Assembly: GCF_021502675.1 (NCBI RefSeq)
Contig: NZ_JAKFHA010000001.1
Span: 396,855-460,854, forward strand
Origin: Yinghuangia soli
GTDB lineage: Bacteria > Actinomycetota > Actinomycetes > Streptomycetales > Streptomycetaceae
Reading direction: 5' to 3'
DNA: 64,000 bases
Positions 15,026-24,190 of this stretch are shown here, piece by piece; positions within the stretch are counted from its first letter, which is position 1, and each line of letters starts with the position of its first letter. The notes beneath the pieces were generated by a model. It worked only from the letters and a program-made list of their open reading frames with translations. It had not been told where the DNA came from and did no database searches. Position numbers and translations under genes: made by a program.

Positions 15026-16555
15026 ATGTATCCCGGAACGTACGCCCGCACGACGCCCGACAAGCCCGCCGTCATCATGGCCGGCTCGGGCCGCTCGCTG
15101 ACCTACCGAGAACTCGACGAGAACTCCACCCGCCTGGCCCGCCTGCTCCACGAGGCGGGGCTCCGCCGCGGCGACGGCATCGCACTGCTGTCCGACAACA
15201 ACGTCCGCTATCTGGAGGTGTATTGGGCCGCGCTGCGGTCCGGCCTCTACGTCACCGCGGTCAACCACCACCTGAACCCCGACGAAGTGGCGTACATCGT
15301 CGAGGACTGCGGAGCGCGGGCGCTGATCGCCTCAGCCGCGGTCGGGCCGCTCGCGGAGGCCGTGGTCGGGACCACGCCCGGCGTCGAGGTCCGGCTGGCG
15401 TACGACGGGCCGGTGGCCGGCCACACGGACTACCTCGGCGCGCTCAAGCAGGTCTCCGGCGAACCGCTGGACGTCGAACCGGCCGGCGCCGACATGCTGT
15501 ACTCCTCGGGAACCACCGGACGCCCCAAGGGTGTTCGCTCGCCGCTGCCGGACCGCCAGATCCACGAGCCGGGCGACACGCTCGTCGCCGTCTTCGCCGC
15601 GATCTACGGGTTCGACGAGGATTCCGTCTACCTCTCCCCCGCCCCCGCGTACCACGCGGCACCGCTGCGCTTCTGCAGCCTCGTGCACCGCACCGGCGGG
15701 ACGGTGATCATGATGGAACGTTTCGATGCGGAAAAGGCGCTGGCCGCCATCGAGGAGCACCGCGTCACTCACTCGCAGTGGGTGCCCACCATGTTCGTGC
15801 GCATGCTCAAGCTGCCCGAGGAAGTCCGGGACCGCTACGAACTCGACTCGCTGCGCGTCGCGATCCACGCCGCCGCGCCCTGCCCGGTCGAGGTCAAGCG
15901 GGCGATGATCGACTGGTGGGGCCCGACGCTGTTCGAGTACTACGCGGCCACCGAGGCCAACGGCGTCACGCTCATCGACTCCGCGCAGTGGCTCGCCAAG
16001 CCGGGCTCGGTCGGCCGCGCCGCGCTCGGGGTGCTGCACATCTGCGACGACGAGGGCACCGAACTCCCCTCCGGCAGCGTGGGAACGGTGTACTTCGAGC
16101 GCGACGAAGTCCCGTTCGAGTACCACGGCGACCAGGCCAAGACCCGCGAGACGCAGCACCCGCAGCACCCGACGTGGACCACCACCGGCGACGTCGGCTA
16201 CGCCGACGACGAAGGCTTCCTGTTCCTGACCGACCGCAAGGCGTTCATGATCATCTCGGGTGGCGTCAACATCTACCCGCAGGAGGTCGAGAACGCCCTC
16301 GCGCTGCACCCCAAGGTGTACGACGTGGCGGTCATCGGCCTACCCGACGAAGACCTCGGCGAGCAGGTGAAGGCGGTCGTGCAGGCCGCCCCCGGCGTCC
16401 CGACCGGGCCCGGACTCGAGCGCGAGCTCATCGACTTCGTCCGGGAGCGCATCGCGCACTACAAGGCGCCGCGCAGTATCGACTTCGTCGACGACCTGCC
16501 GCGGTCGCCTACCGGAAAGCTGGTGAAGCGGCTCATCAGGGCCCGGTACGAGTAG
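15026..16555 (+). CDS. AMP-forming acyl-CoA synthetase (FadD-type)
   Basis: A 509-residue adenylate-forming ligase activating a carboxylic acid to its CoA ester. The P-loop-like motif is LYSSGTTGRPKG, the adenine-binding motif EYYAATEANG, the hinge region FLTDRKAFMIISGGVNIYP, and the catalytic lysine lies in SPTGKLVKR. It resembles acyl-CoA synthetases of actinobacterial fatty-acid or sterol catabolism, but the substrate is unknown. GAGGAG lies eight bases before the ATG. A weak copy of the local TetR motif upstream suggests co-control with the branched-chain acyl-CoA genes. Confidence 0.92.
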   Translation: MYPGTYARTTPDKPAVIMAGSGRSLTYRELDENSTRLARLLHEAGLRRGDGIALLSDNNVRYLEVYWAALRSGLYVTAVNHHLNPDEVAYIVEDCGARALIASAAVGPLAEAVVGTTPGVEVRLAYDGPVAGHTDYLGALKQVSGEPLDVEPAGADMLYSSGTTGRPKGVRSPLPDRQIHEPGDTLVAVFAAIYGFDEDSVYLSPAPAYHAAPLRFCSLVHRTGGTVIMMERFDAEKALAAIEEHRVTHSQWVPTMFVRMLKLPEEVRDRYELDSLRVAIHAAAPCPVEVKRAMIDWWGPTLFEYYAATEANGVTLIDSAQWLAKPGSVGRAALGVLHICDDEGTELPSGSVGTVYFERDEVPFEYHGDQAKTRETQHPQHPTWTTTGDVGYADDEGFLFLTDRKAFMIISGGVNIYPQEVENALALHPKVYDVAVIGLPDEDLGEQVKAVVQAAPGVPTGPGLERELIDFVRERIAHYKAPRSIDFVDDLPRSPTGKLVKRLIRARYE

Positions 16556-16669
16556 GCGCCGCGGCGCGCAGGGGCTGGCTGGGCGGGCCGGCCGCAGCAA
16601 CGCGGGCCGGGGCCGCACGCAGCGAAGTGCCGGGCCGCGGATCAGCGCCCGGGTGGCGGCGGTACGGCG

Positions 16670-17137
16670 TCAGGCGCCGACCTCGGCGACCGTGCCGCCC
16701 GTCACGCGCACGAGTTCCTCCAGCGTGGTGGGGAACACCGTGTGAGCGAGCCCGCCGGCCGCCCAGACCCGGTCGTACTTGCCGAGCCAGGCGTCCACGA
16801 TGGTGCGGACCGGCGCGGGGTGCCCGACCGGGGCCACGCCGCCGATGCGCTGGCCGGTGGCCGCGTACACGAAGTCGGCGTCCGCGCGGCGTACTTTGGC
16901 CGCGCCGACGAGGCCGGCCACGAGTTTGGTGTCGACGCGGTGGGCGCCGCTGGTCAGCACGAGCAGCGGTGCCCCGTCGGCGTCGAAGATGAGGCTGTTG
17001 GCGATCGCCCCGACCTCGCACCCGAGGTGTGCGGCGGCCGCGGCGGCGGTGGGCACGTCGGCGGGCAGCTCTTGCACGGCACCTTCGATGCCGTGCCGGG
17101 CAAGGTCCGCGACGACGCGGTCGAGCGCGTTGGTCAT
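16670..17137 (-). CDS. YbaK/ProRS-associated-domain aminoacyl-tRNA deacylase
   Basis: A 155-residue YbaK/EbsC-family protein that hydrolyses mischarged aminoacyl-tRNA in the cytoplasm. Features are LGCEVGAIANSLIF, LVLTSGAHRVDTKLV with the expected lysine, and the conserved GGVAPVGHP substrate loop. TAGGGT ends seven bases before the ATG at 17137, indicating a leaderless mRNA; longer in-frame extensions are therefore unlikely. Its 3' end faces the acyl-CoA synthetase gene. Confidence 0.9.
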   Translation of the reverse strand: MTNALDRVVADLARHGIEGAVQELPADVPTAAAAAAHLGCEVGAIANSLIFDADGAPLLVLTSGAHRVDTKLVAGLVGAAKVRRADADFVYAATGQRIGGVAPVGHPAPVRTIVDAWLGKYDRVWAAGGLAHTVFPTTLEELVRVTGGTVAEVGA

Positions 17138-17169
17138 ACCCAGGACCCTACTGGGCGGCCAAGTGCGGT

Positions 17170-17198
17170 GCGGTCCCGATGCGCAGCCGCGGGACCGC
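17170..17198 (-). terminator. Hairpin downstream of yiaA
   Basis: GCGGTCCC and GGGACCGC form 8-bp arms around a 13-base loop, between the yiaA-like stop and the YbaK-like promoter. Confidence 0.6.
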
Positions 17199-17234
17199 AT
17201 GGCGTGCCGCCAACGTGCCGCCCGGCCCATGCGG

Positions 17235-17525
17235 TCACACCGCTTCGGGCCGGAACATGTCGTGGTCGGACAGGAGGCGCTCGAGGCGGGCCTGGTCGAC
17301 GCGGTTGACCATCGACTCGGTCTCCTGGCGGTCCCGGATGACCTTGGCGAGCGTGAAGGACGAGGTGACCAGGAACAGCGCGCCGAGAGCGAAGAAGGCG
17401 CGGATCCATGCGGACACCGGCAGATAGGCGATGGCGACCCCCATCGACGTCATGGCGACGAGGAACGAGATCCAGGCCTGGATGTAGAACATCGCGGTGT
17501 TCTTGGGTTGCAACGGGGTTGTCAT
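17235..17525 (-). CDS. YiaA/YiaB-family small membrane protein
   Basis: A 96-residue inner-membrane protein with two close transmembrane segments (FYIQAWISFLVAMTSMGVAI and FFALGALFLVTSSFTLAKVI) followed by a charged cytoplasmic tail RDRQETESMVNRVDQARLE. This matches the YiaAB two-helix domain. Function unknown. The ATG at 17525 is favoured because the family starts shortly before the first helix; no good ribosome-binding site is seen. It follows AlkB after 43 bp and may be cotranscribed with it. Confidence 0.88.
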   Translation of the reverse strand: MTTPLQPKNTAMFYIQAWISFLVAMTSMGVAIAYLPVSAWIRAFFALGALFLVTSSFTLAKVIRDRQETESMVNRVDQARLERLLSDHDMFRPEAV

Positions 17526-17568
17526 AGAGGCATGGTGACGCCCCGTCATACGGAATGCCTGAGTACGC

Positions 17569-18231
17569 CTACTCATTCTGCGGTGGTCGGGCAAGCCCGG
17601 AGACGCGGATGGTGATGTTGAGCCGCCCCTTGAGGCCGAGCCCCGCGGGGCCGGTGCCGGGGTACGTCTTCGGCACGCCGTGGTACGCGAAGCGCGAGGG
17701 CCCGCCGAACACGAAAAGGTCGCCGGACTCGAGTTCGAGATCGGTCCAAGGCCGGGTCCGCGTCTCGGTGTTGCCGAGTCGGAAGACGCAGGTGTCGCCG
17801 AGGCTCAGCGACACCACGGGCTCCGAGCCCGCCTCGTACCGGTCCTGGTGCAGTCCCATGCGGGCCCGGTCGTCGTAGAAGTTGACCAGCGCCATGTCCG
17901 GCGCGTACGCCTCCCCCGCGGCCGGGCCGTACGCCTCGGCCACCGCGCGCCGCCCCAGCGCGCCGAGCCAGTCCGGGAACGGCTTGACCGGCTCGCCCGC
18001 CGCGGTGACCGGCACGTAGTGGTACGGCTGCCAGGTCAGGCCGAGCGAGACGGAGCGCACCGACATCACACCGCCGCCCGGCAGCACGACCGTCTCGAGT
18101 CCGGCCGGCGGCCGCGCCCACGCACGGCAGGCGGCCAGCAGCCGGGCCTGTTCCGCGTCGTCCAGCCACCCGGGGACGTGCAGCGCGCCGGGCGCGACCT
18201 CGCGGCGCTCGCGGGGAAACAAGGCGGACAT
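17569..18231 (-). CDS. AlkB-family 2-oxoglutarate/Fe(II) dioxygenase
   Basis: A 220-residue AlkB-type enzyme that would oxidatively demethylate alkylated bases. Iron ligands are His128 and Asp130 (LHQDRYE) and His184 (FAYHGVPK). The 2-oxoglutarate arginines are Arg203 and Arg209 in RLNITIR. Length matches bacterial AlkB. TAGGGT ends six bases before the ATG at 18231, so the mRNA is probably leaderless. No Ada or LexA-type operator is visible. Confidence 0.93.
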   Translation of the reverse strand: MSALFPRERREVAPGALHVPGWLDDAEQARLLAACRAWARPPAGLETVVLPGGGVMSVRSVSLGLTWQPYHYVPVTAAGEPVKPFPDWLGALGRRAVAEAYGPAAGEAYAPDMALVNFYDDRARMGLHQDRYEAGSEPVVSLSLGDTCVFRLGNTETRTRPWTDLELESGDLFVFGGPSRFAYHGVPKTYPGTGPAGLGLKGRLNITIRVSGLARPPQNE

Positions 18232-18349
18232 ACCGCCACCCTAGGGTCCGGCACCGACGCGGCATCGACGCGTGCCGCGCCGGCACAAAAACCAGCACAG
18301 AAACCAGCACAGAGCCGGCACGGAGCCGGCCCGGAGCCCGCACGCGGCT

Positions 18350-18390
18350 GCGGCCCGCGGCGCCCCCTCAGCAGGGGCGCGGCGGGCCGC
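18350..18390 (-). terminator. GC-rich imperfect hairpin after the RutE-like gene
   Basis: GCGGCCCGC-GGCGCCCC pairs with GGGGCGC-GGCGGGCCGC around a short CTCAGCA loop. It lies in the 234-bp spacer between the RutE-like stop and the AlkB promoter, together with CCAGCACAGA-type direct repeats near 18293-18315. Confidence 0.55.
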
Positions 18391-18421
18391 GGTGCGGGCG
18401 GTCGGAACCGCCCGGGCAGCT

Positions 18422-18465
<44 letters not shown>

Positions 18466-18475
<10 letters not shown>

Positions 18476-19071
18476 GTGACGACCTCGTCGTAGTCCAGGC
18501 GCGGCGAGCGCGGGAACCAGGCGTTCTCGCCCGGCTTGCCGAGGTTGACGATGACCAGGGCGCGACCGTTCCCGTCCGGGAAGAACTCCTTGCTGACGCC
18601 GTCCGCGTCGAAGCCGGTCATCGGACCGGCGGACAGGCCTGCGGCACGCACCGCGAGGGTGAAGTAGCCGGCCTGCAGCGTGGCGTTCTGGATCGCCGAG
18701 GCGACGCGCATCTCCTCGTTGCCGGCGAACATGTCGCGGGCCCCGGGGAAGTGCGGGAAGACCTTCGGCAGGTGCTCGTGGAAGTCCAGGTCGGCGGCCA
18801 GGATCGCGGTCAGCGGCGCGCTCTCGGTCTTGGCGCGGTTGCCCTCCATGAGCAGCGGGAGCAGGCGCGCCTTGCCCTCGTCGGAGCGGACCAGGACGAT
18901 GCGCAGCGGCTGCTGGTTCATGGCGGTCGGCGCGTACTTGAGCAGGTCGTAGACGGCCTGCATCTGCTCGTCGGTGACCGGCTCGGCGGAGAAGGTGTTG
19001 GCGGTGCGGGCCTCGCGGAACAGCAGGTCCTGCGCGGCGTCGTCCAGGACCAGGGCGGGGTTGGTGCTCAT
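18466..19071 (-). CDS. Malonic semialdehyde reductase/nitroreductase (RutE-like)
   Basis: A 201-residue FMN-dependent nitroreductase-family protein closest by eye to RutE/HadB: LLFREARTANTFS, YDLLKYAPTAMNQQPLRIVLV (FMN phosphate loop), ALQ-like NATLQAGYFTLAVRAAGLSAGPMTGFD and RALVIVNLGKPGENAWFPRSPRL. It may reduce a semialdehyde or xenobiotic, and no other rut genes are here. GAAGGA lies six bases before the ATG at 19071, which beats a longer in-frame start. The 3' end overlaps a 9-bp tandem repeat. Confidence 0.88.
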
Positions 19072-19192
19072 CGGGTGTCCTTCGGGTGCTTCGGGGGCGT
19101 GCCGGAAGAACAGTAGTTGAGCCATCAACTATTCCCAAATCGCGCCAGGCCCGCCCCGGCCCTGGTCCGCGGCTTGAGACCCCTGGCTGGGG

Positions 19193-20107
19193 CTACTGCT
19201 GCTTCCAGGCCCCGGCCAGCTCGTCGACGGACAGCCCGAGCCCGCTGACCGCAAGGAGCACCTCGCGGGTGGCGTCCGACGGGAAGGCGACGTCGCTCAG
19301 GTCCATCAGGCGCTCCACCTGCTCGCCGTACGCCTCGGGGGTGTCGGCCACCGCGTCGCCCGCGACGCCCAGCACGACGCGCGCCGCCCGGCCGCCGCCC
19401 ACGCTGAAGACCTCGCCGCTGACCGGCACGTCGGCCCCGGCCAGCCAGACCACGAAGGGCGCGACCTTGTCCGCGGTGAAGTGCTTCTCCAGGAAGCCGC
19501 GGAACACGGGGTCGGGGATCGCCGCGGTCATGCGGGTGAAGGCGACCGGCATGATCGCGTTGACCCGGATGCCGTCGGCGCGGCCGTCCATCGCGAGCGA
19601 CTTGGTCAGGCCGAGGACGCCGCCCTTGGCGGTGATGTAGTGGCTGGTGCCCAGGATGCCGAACAGCGAGTTCGAGCTGGTGTTCACGATGCGGCCGCGG
19701 GTCGTCTTGAGGTGCGGCCAGGCGGCACGTGTCACGTGGACGGTGCCGGCCAGGTGGATGGCCAGCATCTTGTCGAACATCTCCGCGGGGATCTGGTCGA
19801 ACATGCCGCCGTGCGAGATGCCGGCGTTGTTGACGAGGGCGTCCAGCCGGCCGAAGGCGTCCAGCGCGGTGCCGACCAGCGCGTCGGCCTCGTCCACGAC
19901 GCTGTGCGTGTCCGCGACCGCGGTGCCGCCCGCTGCGGTGATCTCGGCGACCACGTCGTCCGCCGGGCTCGCTCCGGTCGCGTCGGCGACGTCGTTGACC
20001 ACGACCTGCGCGCCGCGGGCCGCGAGGGCGAGGGCGTGCTCGCGGCCGAGGCCGCGTCCCGCACCGGTCACCAGGACCGCCTGGCCGTCGAAGCGGATCT
20101 CCGCCAC
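19193..20107 (-). CDS. SDR-family oxidoreductase (multifunctional-enzyme-type hydroxyacyl-CoA dehydrogenase)
   Basis: A 304-residue short-chain dehydrogenase. VTGAGRGLGREHALALA with downstream NDVAD binds NAD; NNAGISHGGM, SSNSLFG and YITAKGG supply the catalytic Asn, Ser, Tyr and Lys. The GREHAL signature and the C-terminal extension to ~300 residues match the 17-beta-HSD4/MFE-like group that acts on 3-hydroxyacyl-CoA. The GTG at 20107 is chosen because GGAGG lies five bases upstream; the GTG at 20119 would itself contain that site. Substrate unknown. It ends 122 bp before the divergently placed RutE-like promoter region. Confidence 0.85.
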   Translation of the reverse strand: MAEIRFDGQAVLVTGAGRGLGREHALALAARGAQVVVNDVADATGASPADDVVAEITAAGGTAVADTHSVVDEADALVGTALDAFGRLDALVNNAGISHGGMFDQIPAEMFDKMLAIHLAGTVHVTRAAWPHLKTTRGRIVNTSSNSLFGILGTSHYITAKGGVLGLTKSLAMDGRADGIRVNAIMPVAFTRMTAAIPDPVFRGFLEKHFTADKVAPFVVWLAGADVPVSGEVFSVGGGRAARVVLGVAGDAVADTPEAYGEQVERLMDLSDVAFPSDATREVLLAVSGLGLSVDELAGAWKQQ

Positions 20108-20277
20108 CTTCGCCTCCACCGGATCGCGAACACAAGCGCACCGTGCGCCTGCCTACGTCCAGAGACAACAGGTTTTCGCGAGTGAGGTCAAGAGAACGCC
20201 GGGTTTCCGGTGGCACCGCCGCTCCTGCCGCGCCTGCCGCCGACGGCTGCGCGGCAGCCCGCCCCCGCCGAACGCCG

Positions 20278-21312
20278 TCAGGCCACCGTGCGGACCGGCT
20301 CGGCCAGGTGGGCCAGGTGGGCCAGCGACCGCGGTGCGATCTCCAGGAGCCGGGCCATTCGGGCCCGGGTCTCCTCGTCGCGCGGCGTGTAGACGGTGAC
20401 GCGCGTACCCCGCTGGTCGCCCGCGAGCAGGTGCAGGACCTCGACGTCCAGGTCGCCCGCCTCGCGGTGCCGGACCGTCTTGAGGTGCCCGTTCATGCCC
20501 TGCACGTCCTGGTGCTCCCACAGTTCGCGGAACACCGGCGACGCGGCGCGCAGACGCTGCAGCAGCGCCTCGCGGTCCGGGTCGCCCGCGTCCGCCGCGG
20601 TGGCGGAGCGGAGTTTGGCGACCATCTTCCGCGCGGTGTCCGCCCAGTCCTCGGACAGGTACTGCCACTCCGGGTCGACGAAGTACAGCCACATCAGGTT
20701 GCGGGCCGGCTCGGGCAGCTGGGTGTAGTCGCCGATCATGCCCCGGTACGCCCGGTTGCCCGCGAGGATCTCCCAGCGCGGCCCGACCACGACGGCCGGC
20801 AGCGGGTCGAGCTGGTCCAGCATCACCTGGATACCGGGCGCCACCAGGGGCGGCAGGACCAGGTGCTCGGGGTCGGAGAGTTCGGCGAGTGTGAAGACGT
20901 GGGCGCGCTCGACGTCGTCCATGCCGAGGACCCGCACCACCGACAGCAGCACCTGCGCCGAGACGTTGACCGAGCGGCCCTGCTCCAGCCACGTGTACCA
21001 GGTGATCCCGATGCCGCCGAGCATCGCGACCTCCTCGCGGCGCAGCCCGGGGGTGCGGCGGCGCGGCCCGGGCGGCAGCCCGACCGCCTCGGGGGTCGTG
21101 CGCTCCCGCCGGGATCTGATGAACTCGCCGAGCATCCGCCGCCGTTCCGCGGTACGGGCGCGCGACGGACGGGTCCGGCGGGCACCGGCCTCCAGCTCGG
21201 TCCCCGTCCCGATCCCGGCCCCGCGCCCGGTCCCCGGTCCGATACCCGCTCCGATCACCGGCCTGCTGCCCGCCGCCGGCCCGGCCACCTCGCGTTCCAT
21301 GCCGATCGTCAT
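20278..21312 (-). CDS. XRE-type regulator with MmyB-like ligand-binding domain
   Basis: A 344-residue transcription factor. Residues 1-60 are low complexity. A helix-turn-helix follows (MLGEFIRSRRERT, TPGLRREEVAMLGGIGITWYTWLEQGR), then an MmyB-like domain (LDQLDPLPAVVVGPRWEILAGNRAYRGMI, NLMWLYFVDPEW). The RTPGLRREEVA block is diagnostic of this family. It is divergent from a DHA2-type exporter with 103 bp between the starts, so it probably controls that exporter and itself. The ATG at 21312 has GAGAGG nine bases upstream. Ligand unknown. Confidence 0.9.
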   Translation of the reverse strand: MTIGMEREVAGPAAGSRPVIGAGIGPGTGRGAGIGTGTELEAGARRTRPSRARTAERRRMLGEFIRSRRERTTPEAVGLPPGPRRRTPGLRREEVAMLGGIGITWYTWLEQGRSVNVSAQVLLSVVRVLGMDDVERAHVFTLAELSDPEHLVLPPLVAPGIQVMLDQLDPLPAVVVGPRWEILAGNRAYRGMIGDYTQLPEPARNLMWLYFVDPEWQYLSEDWADTARKMVAKLRSATAADAGDPDREALLQRLRAASPVFRELWEHQDVQGMNGHLKTVRHREAGDLDVEVLHLLAGDQRGTRVTVYTPRDEETRARMARLLEIAPRSLAHLAHLAEPVRTVA

Positions 21313-21415
21313 ACCGGACATCCTCTCCCTGCGGCGGCGGGCCATCCAGGTTGAACCAGTAACAGCATCCGCAGGCTCTCGGTACCGGTGTCGCGGCGCG
21401 GCGAGGGTTGCGGGC

Positions 21416-22897
21416 ATGGCAAAGACCTCTGTCCCCACCCCCTCCCTCGTGGTCCGGGCGCCCGCCGCCCTGCCGGGCGCGCCGCGGGGCTCCGCCGATA
21501 CCGCCCGCTGGTGGCGGGCCCTGCCCATCCTGCTGCTCGGCGCGTTCCTGCCGGTCCTGGACGCGTTCATCGTCAACGTGGCCCTCGCGAACATCGGCGC
21601 CGACCTGGGCGCCAGCGAGGCGCAGCTCGAACTCACTGTCTCCGGCTACGGCGTCGCGTACGCCTGCACCCTGGTCGCGGGCGGCCGCCTGGGCGACCGG
21701 TACGGGCGGCGCCGGCTCTTCATGGCGGGCATGGCCGGCTTCACCGTGATGTCCGCGGCCTGCGGCCTGGCGCCGGGCGTCGAGGCGCTCATCGCGTTCC
21801 GGGTCCTGCAGGGGCTGACCGCGGCGCTGATGTTCCCGCAGTGCCTGGCCGCGATCCAGGCCGGCTTCGAGGGCGCCGACCGGCAGAAGGCGGTCGGGAT
21901 CCTGGGCGTCGTGGTCGGTTCCGCGGGTGCGGTCGGCCAGGTCGCGGGCGGGCTGCTGCTGCACGCCGATCTGTTCGGCGCGGACTGGCGGCCGCTGTTC
22001 CTGGTCAACGTCCCGATCGGGCTGGCCGCACTGGCGCTCGCCGGGCGGCTCGTACCGGAGACCCGGGCCCCGGCGGCCGCGCCGATCGACGTGCGCGGGG
22101 CGTTCTCGCTGGCCGCGGCCATCGCGCTGCTGCTGGTCCCGCTCACGCTGGGCCGCTCCGAGGGGTGGCCGGTGTGGACGTGGGCGAGCCTGGCCGCGGT
22201 GCTGCCCGCCGCCTTCGCGTTCGTGCGGTCGCAGCACCGCAAGGAGGCGGCCGACCGCACCCCGCTGCTGCCGCCGTCGCTGCTGCGGCTGCCCGCGGCC
22301 CGGCTGGGCCTGGGCGCGATGGCTGTCTTCGCGACCTGCGTGGGCGGGTTCATGTTCACGCTGGCGATGATCCTGCAGCTGGGGCACGGCTTCAGCCCGA
22401 TCCGGTCGGGGCTGGCGATGGCCGCCGCGGCGTCCGGATTCCTCGGGATCTCGCTGCTCGCGCAGCGGCTGGTGGCCCGCTTCGGCGCGGCGGTGCTCTC
22501 CGTGGGCGCGCTGGTGTTCGCGGCCGGGCTGGCCGGGTTCGCGGCGGTGGCCGGTGCCGAGGAGGACGGGCTCACCTTGGCCGAGATCGCCGGTCCGCTG
22601 TTCGTGGCCGGGCTCGGCTGGGGCCTGGTGATGGTCCCGCTCCTCGGCTTGACGCTGGCCGCACTGCCGGTGGACCGGGCTGGGCTCGCGGGCGGGGTGC
22701 TGTCCACCGCGATGCAGGTCGGCCTCGCGACCGGGGCTTCGGCCATCGGCTCGGCGCTGTTCGCGGTGGTCGGTGATGCCCCGGACGCGGACGACTGGCG
22801 GACTGGGACCTACGTTGCGGTGGGCGTGCTGTGCGCGCTGGCGCTGGCCACCGCGGTGCTGGTCGACCGGCTGCGGCGGGCGGTCGCCGGACGCTGA
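21416..22897 (+). CDS. MFS transporter, DHA2 (14-TM) drug-exporter type
   Basis: A 493-residue proton-driven exporter. After a ~30-residue cytoplasmic tail the first helix is LPILLLGAFLPVLDAFIVNVALANIG, including the DHA2 motif LD-x2-IVNVALP-like. Motif A is GGRLGDRYGRRRLF and motif C-like glycines lie in GVVVGSAGAVGQVAGGLLL. The count of hydrophobic stretches fits 14 helices. The likely role is efflux of a small toxic or signal molecule under the adjacent divergent regulator. GAGGG lies nine bases before the ATG. It ends at a strong terminator. Confidence 0.92.
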   Translation: MAKTSVPTPSLVVRAPAALPGAPRGSADTARWWRALPILLLGAFLPVLDAFIVNVALANIGADLGASEAQLELTVSGYGVAYACTLVAGGRLGDRYGRRRLFMAGMAGFTVMSAACGLAPGVEALIAFRVLQGLTAALMFPQCLAAIQAGFEGADRQKAVGILGVVVGSAGAVGQVAGGLLLHADLFGADWRPLFLVNVPIGLAALALAGRLVPETRAPAAAPIDVRGAFSLAAAIALLLVPLTLGRSEGWPVWTWASLAAVLPAAFAFVRSQHRKEAADRTPLLPPSLLRLPAARLGLGAMAVFATCVGGFMFTLAMILQLGHGFSPIRSGLAMAAAASGFLGISLLAQRLVARFGAAVLSVGALVFAAGLAGFAAVAGAEEDGLTLAEIAGPLFVAGLGWGLVMVPLLGLTLAALPVDRAGLAGGVLSTAMQVGLATGASAIGSALFAVVGDAPDADDWRTGTYVAVGVLCALALATAVLVDRLRRAVAGR

Positions 22898-22925
22898 TCG
22901 GGAGTCCCGCGGCTGCCCGACGCAC

Positions 22926-22960
22926 CTCGGCCCGCCCGATGCTTGATCGGGCGGGCCGAG
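22926..22960. terminator. Bidirectional hairpin terminator
   Basis: Perfect 15-bp arms (CTCGGCCCGCCCGAT and complement) with a 5-base loop separate the convergent MFS and acyl-CoA dehydrogenase genes. Confidence 0.9.
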
Positions 22961-23006
22961 ACGCCAAAAGGTCCGTCAGTGAGACCGGCGGGTCGAGCCG
23001 CCAGGG

Positions 23007-24185
23007 TCAGCGGGCGGCCAGGGTCTCTCCGACGCCCAGGCCGCGGGCGATCAGCATGCGCTGGACCTCCGACGTCCCCTCCCCGATCTCGAGGATCTTG
23101 CAGTCGCGCCAGAAGCGGGCCACCGCGTACTCGTTCATGAAGCCGTAGCCGCCGTGGATCTGGGTGGCTTCGCGGGCGTTGTCGACGGCCGCCTCAGAGG
23201 TGTACAGCTTCGCGAGTGCGGCTTCCTGCTTGAACGACTCGCCGTGCACCATGCGGGATGCCGCGTGCCGCCAGGCCAACCGCGAGGTGTGCGCGCGCAG
23301 TTCCATGTCGGCCAGCTTGAAGGCGATGGCCTGGTTCGCGCCGATCGGACGGCCGAACGCCTTGCGCTCTCCGGCATACCGCACCGACTCGTCCACGCAG
23401 CCCTGCGCGAGGCCGGTGGCCAGCGCGGCGATGGCGATGCGGCCCTCGTCCAGGATGCCGAGGAACTGCGCGTAGCCGCGGCCCTGCGCGCCGAGGAGGT
23501 TCTCCAGCGGCACCCGGCAGTCGTCGAACGAGAGTTCGTGGGTGTCCGAGGCGTTCCAGCCGACCTTGGAGTAGGACGGCGCGACCGTCATGCCGGGGGT
23601 CCCGGACGGCACGATGATCGTGGAGATCTCCTTGCCGCCGTCCGGCTTGGTGCCGGTGACCGCGGTGACGGTGACGAGGCCGGTGATGTCGGTGCCGGAG
23701 TTGGTGATGAAGCACTTGCTGCCGTTGATCACCCATTCGCCGGTGGCCTCGTCGCGGCGGGCGGTGGTGCGGGTGGCGCCCGCGTCCGAGCCGCCGTCCG
23801 GTTCGGTGAGCCCGAAGGCGCCGAGCATCTCGCCGCTGCACAGCTTCGGCAGCCACTGCTGCTTCTGCGACTCGGTGCCGAACTTGTAAATGGGCATGGC
23901 GCCGAGCGACACCGCAGCCTCGAGGGTGATGGCCACCGACGAGTCCACCCGGGCCAGTTCCTCCAGCGCGATGCCGAGGGCGAGGTAGTCGCCGCCCATG
24001 CCGCCGTACTCCTCGGGGAACGGCAGGCCGAACAGGCCCATCTTCCCCATCTCGCGCACGATCGGGTACGGGAACGCGTGGCGCTCGTAGTAGTCGCCGA
24101 TGACCGGGGCGACCACGTCATTGGCGAACTCGCGGACGGTGCTGCGCAGAAGCTCGAGTTCGTCGTCGAGCCGGTGGTCGAGCAT
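23007..24185 (-). CDS. acdH: Acyl-CoA dehydrogenase of branched-chain amino-acid catabolism (AcdH-like)
   Basis: A 392-residue FAD-dependent acyl-CoA dehydrogenase. The FAD and substrate segments FGLTEPDGGSDAGATRT, FITNSGTD and QIHGGYGFMNEYAVAR are intact. The catalytic glutamate (Glu369) sits in the GEGTSEVQR loop as in short-chain dehydrogenases, not at the alternate position used by human isovaleryl-CoA dehydrogenase. It is the last gene of a tight operon with HMG-CoA lyase and both carboxylase subunits; I recall the same order around acdH of Streptomyces, where it oxidises isovaleryl-, isobutyryl- and related acyl-CoAs. The start is 5 bp after the lyase stop. Confidence 0.92.
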   Translation of the reverse strand: MLDHRLDDELELLRSTVREFANDVVAPVIGDYYERHAFPYPIVREMGKMGLFGLPFPEEYGGMGGDYLALGIALEELARVDSSVAITLEAAVSLGAMPIYKFGTESQKQQWLPKLCSGEMLGAFGLTEPDGGSDAGATRTTARRDEATGEWVINGSKCFITNSGTDITGLVTVTAVTGTKPDGGKEISTIIVPSGTPGMTVAPSYSKVGWNASDTHELSFDDCRVPLENLLGAQGRGYAQFLGILDEGRIAIAALATGLAQGCVDESVRYAGERKAFGRPIGANQAIAFKLADMELRAHTSRLAWRHAASRMVHGESFKQEAALAKLYTSEAAVDNAREATQIHGGYGFMNEYAVARFWRDCKILEIGEGTSEVQRMLIARGLGVGETLAAR

Positions 24186-24190
24186 GTCGT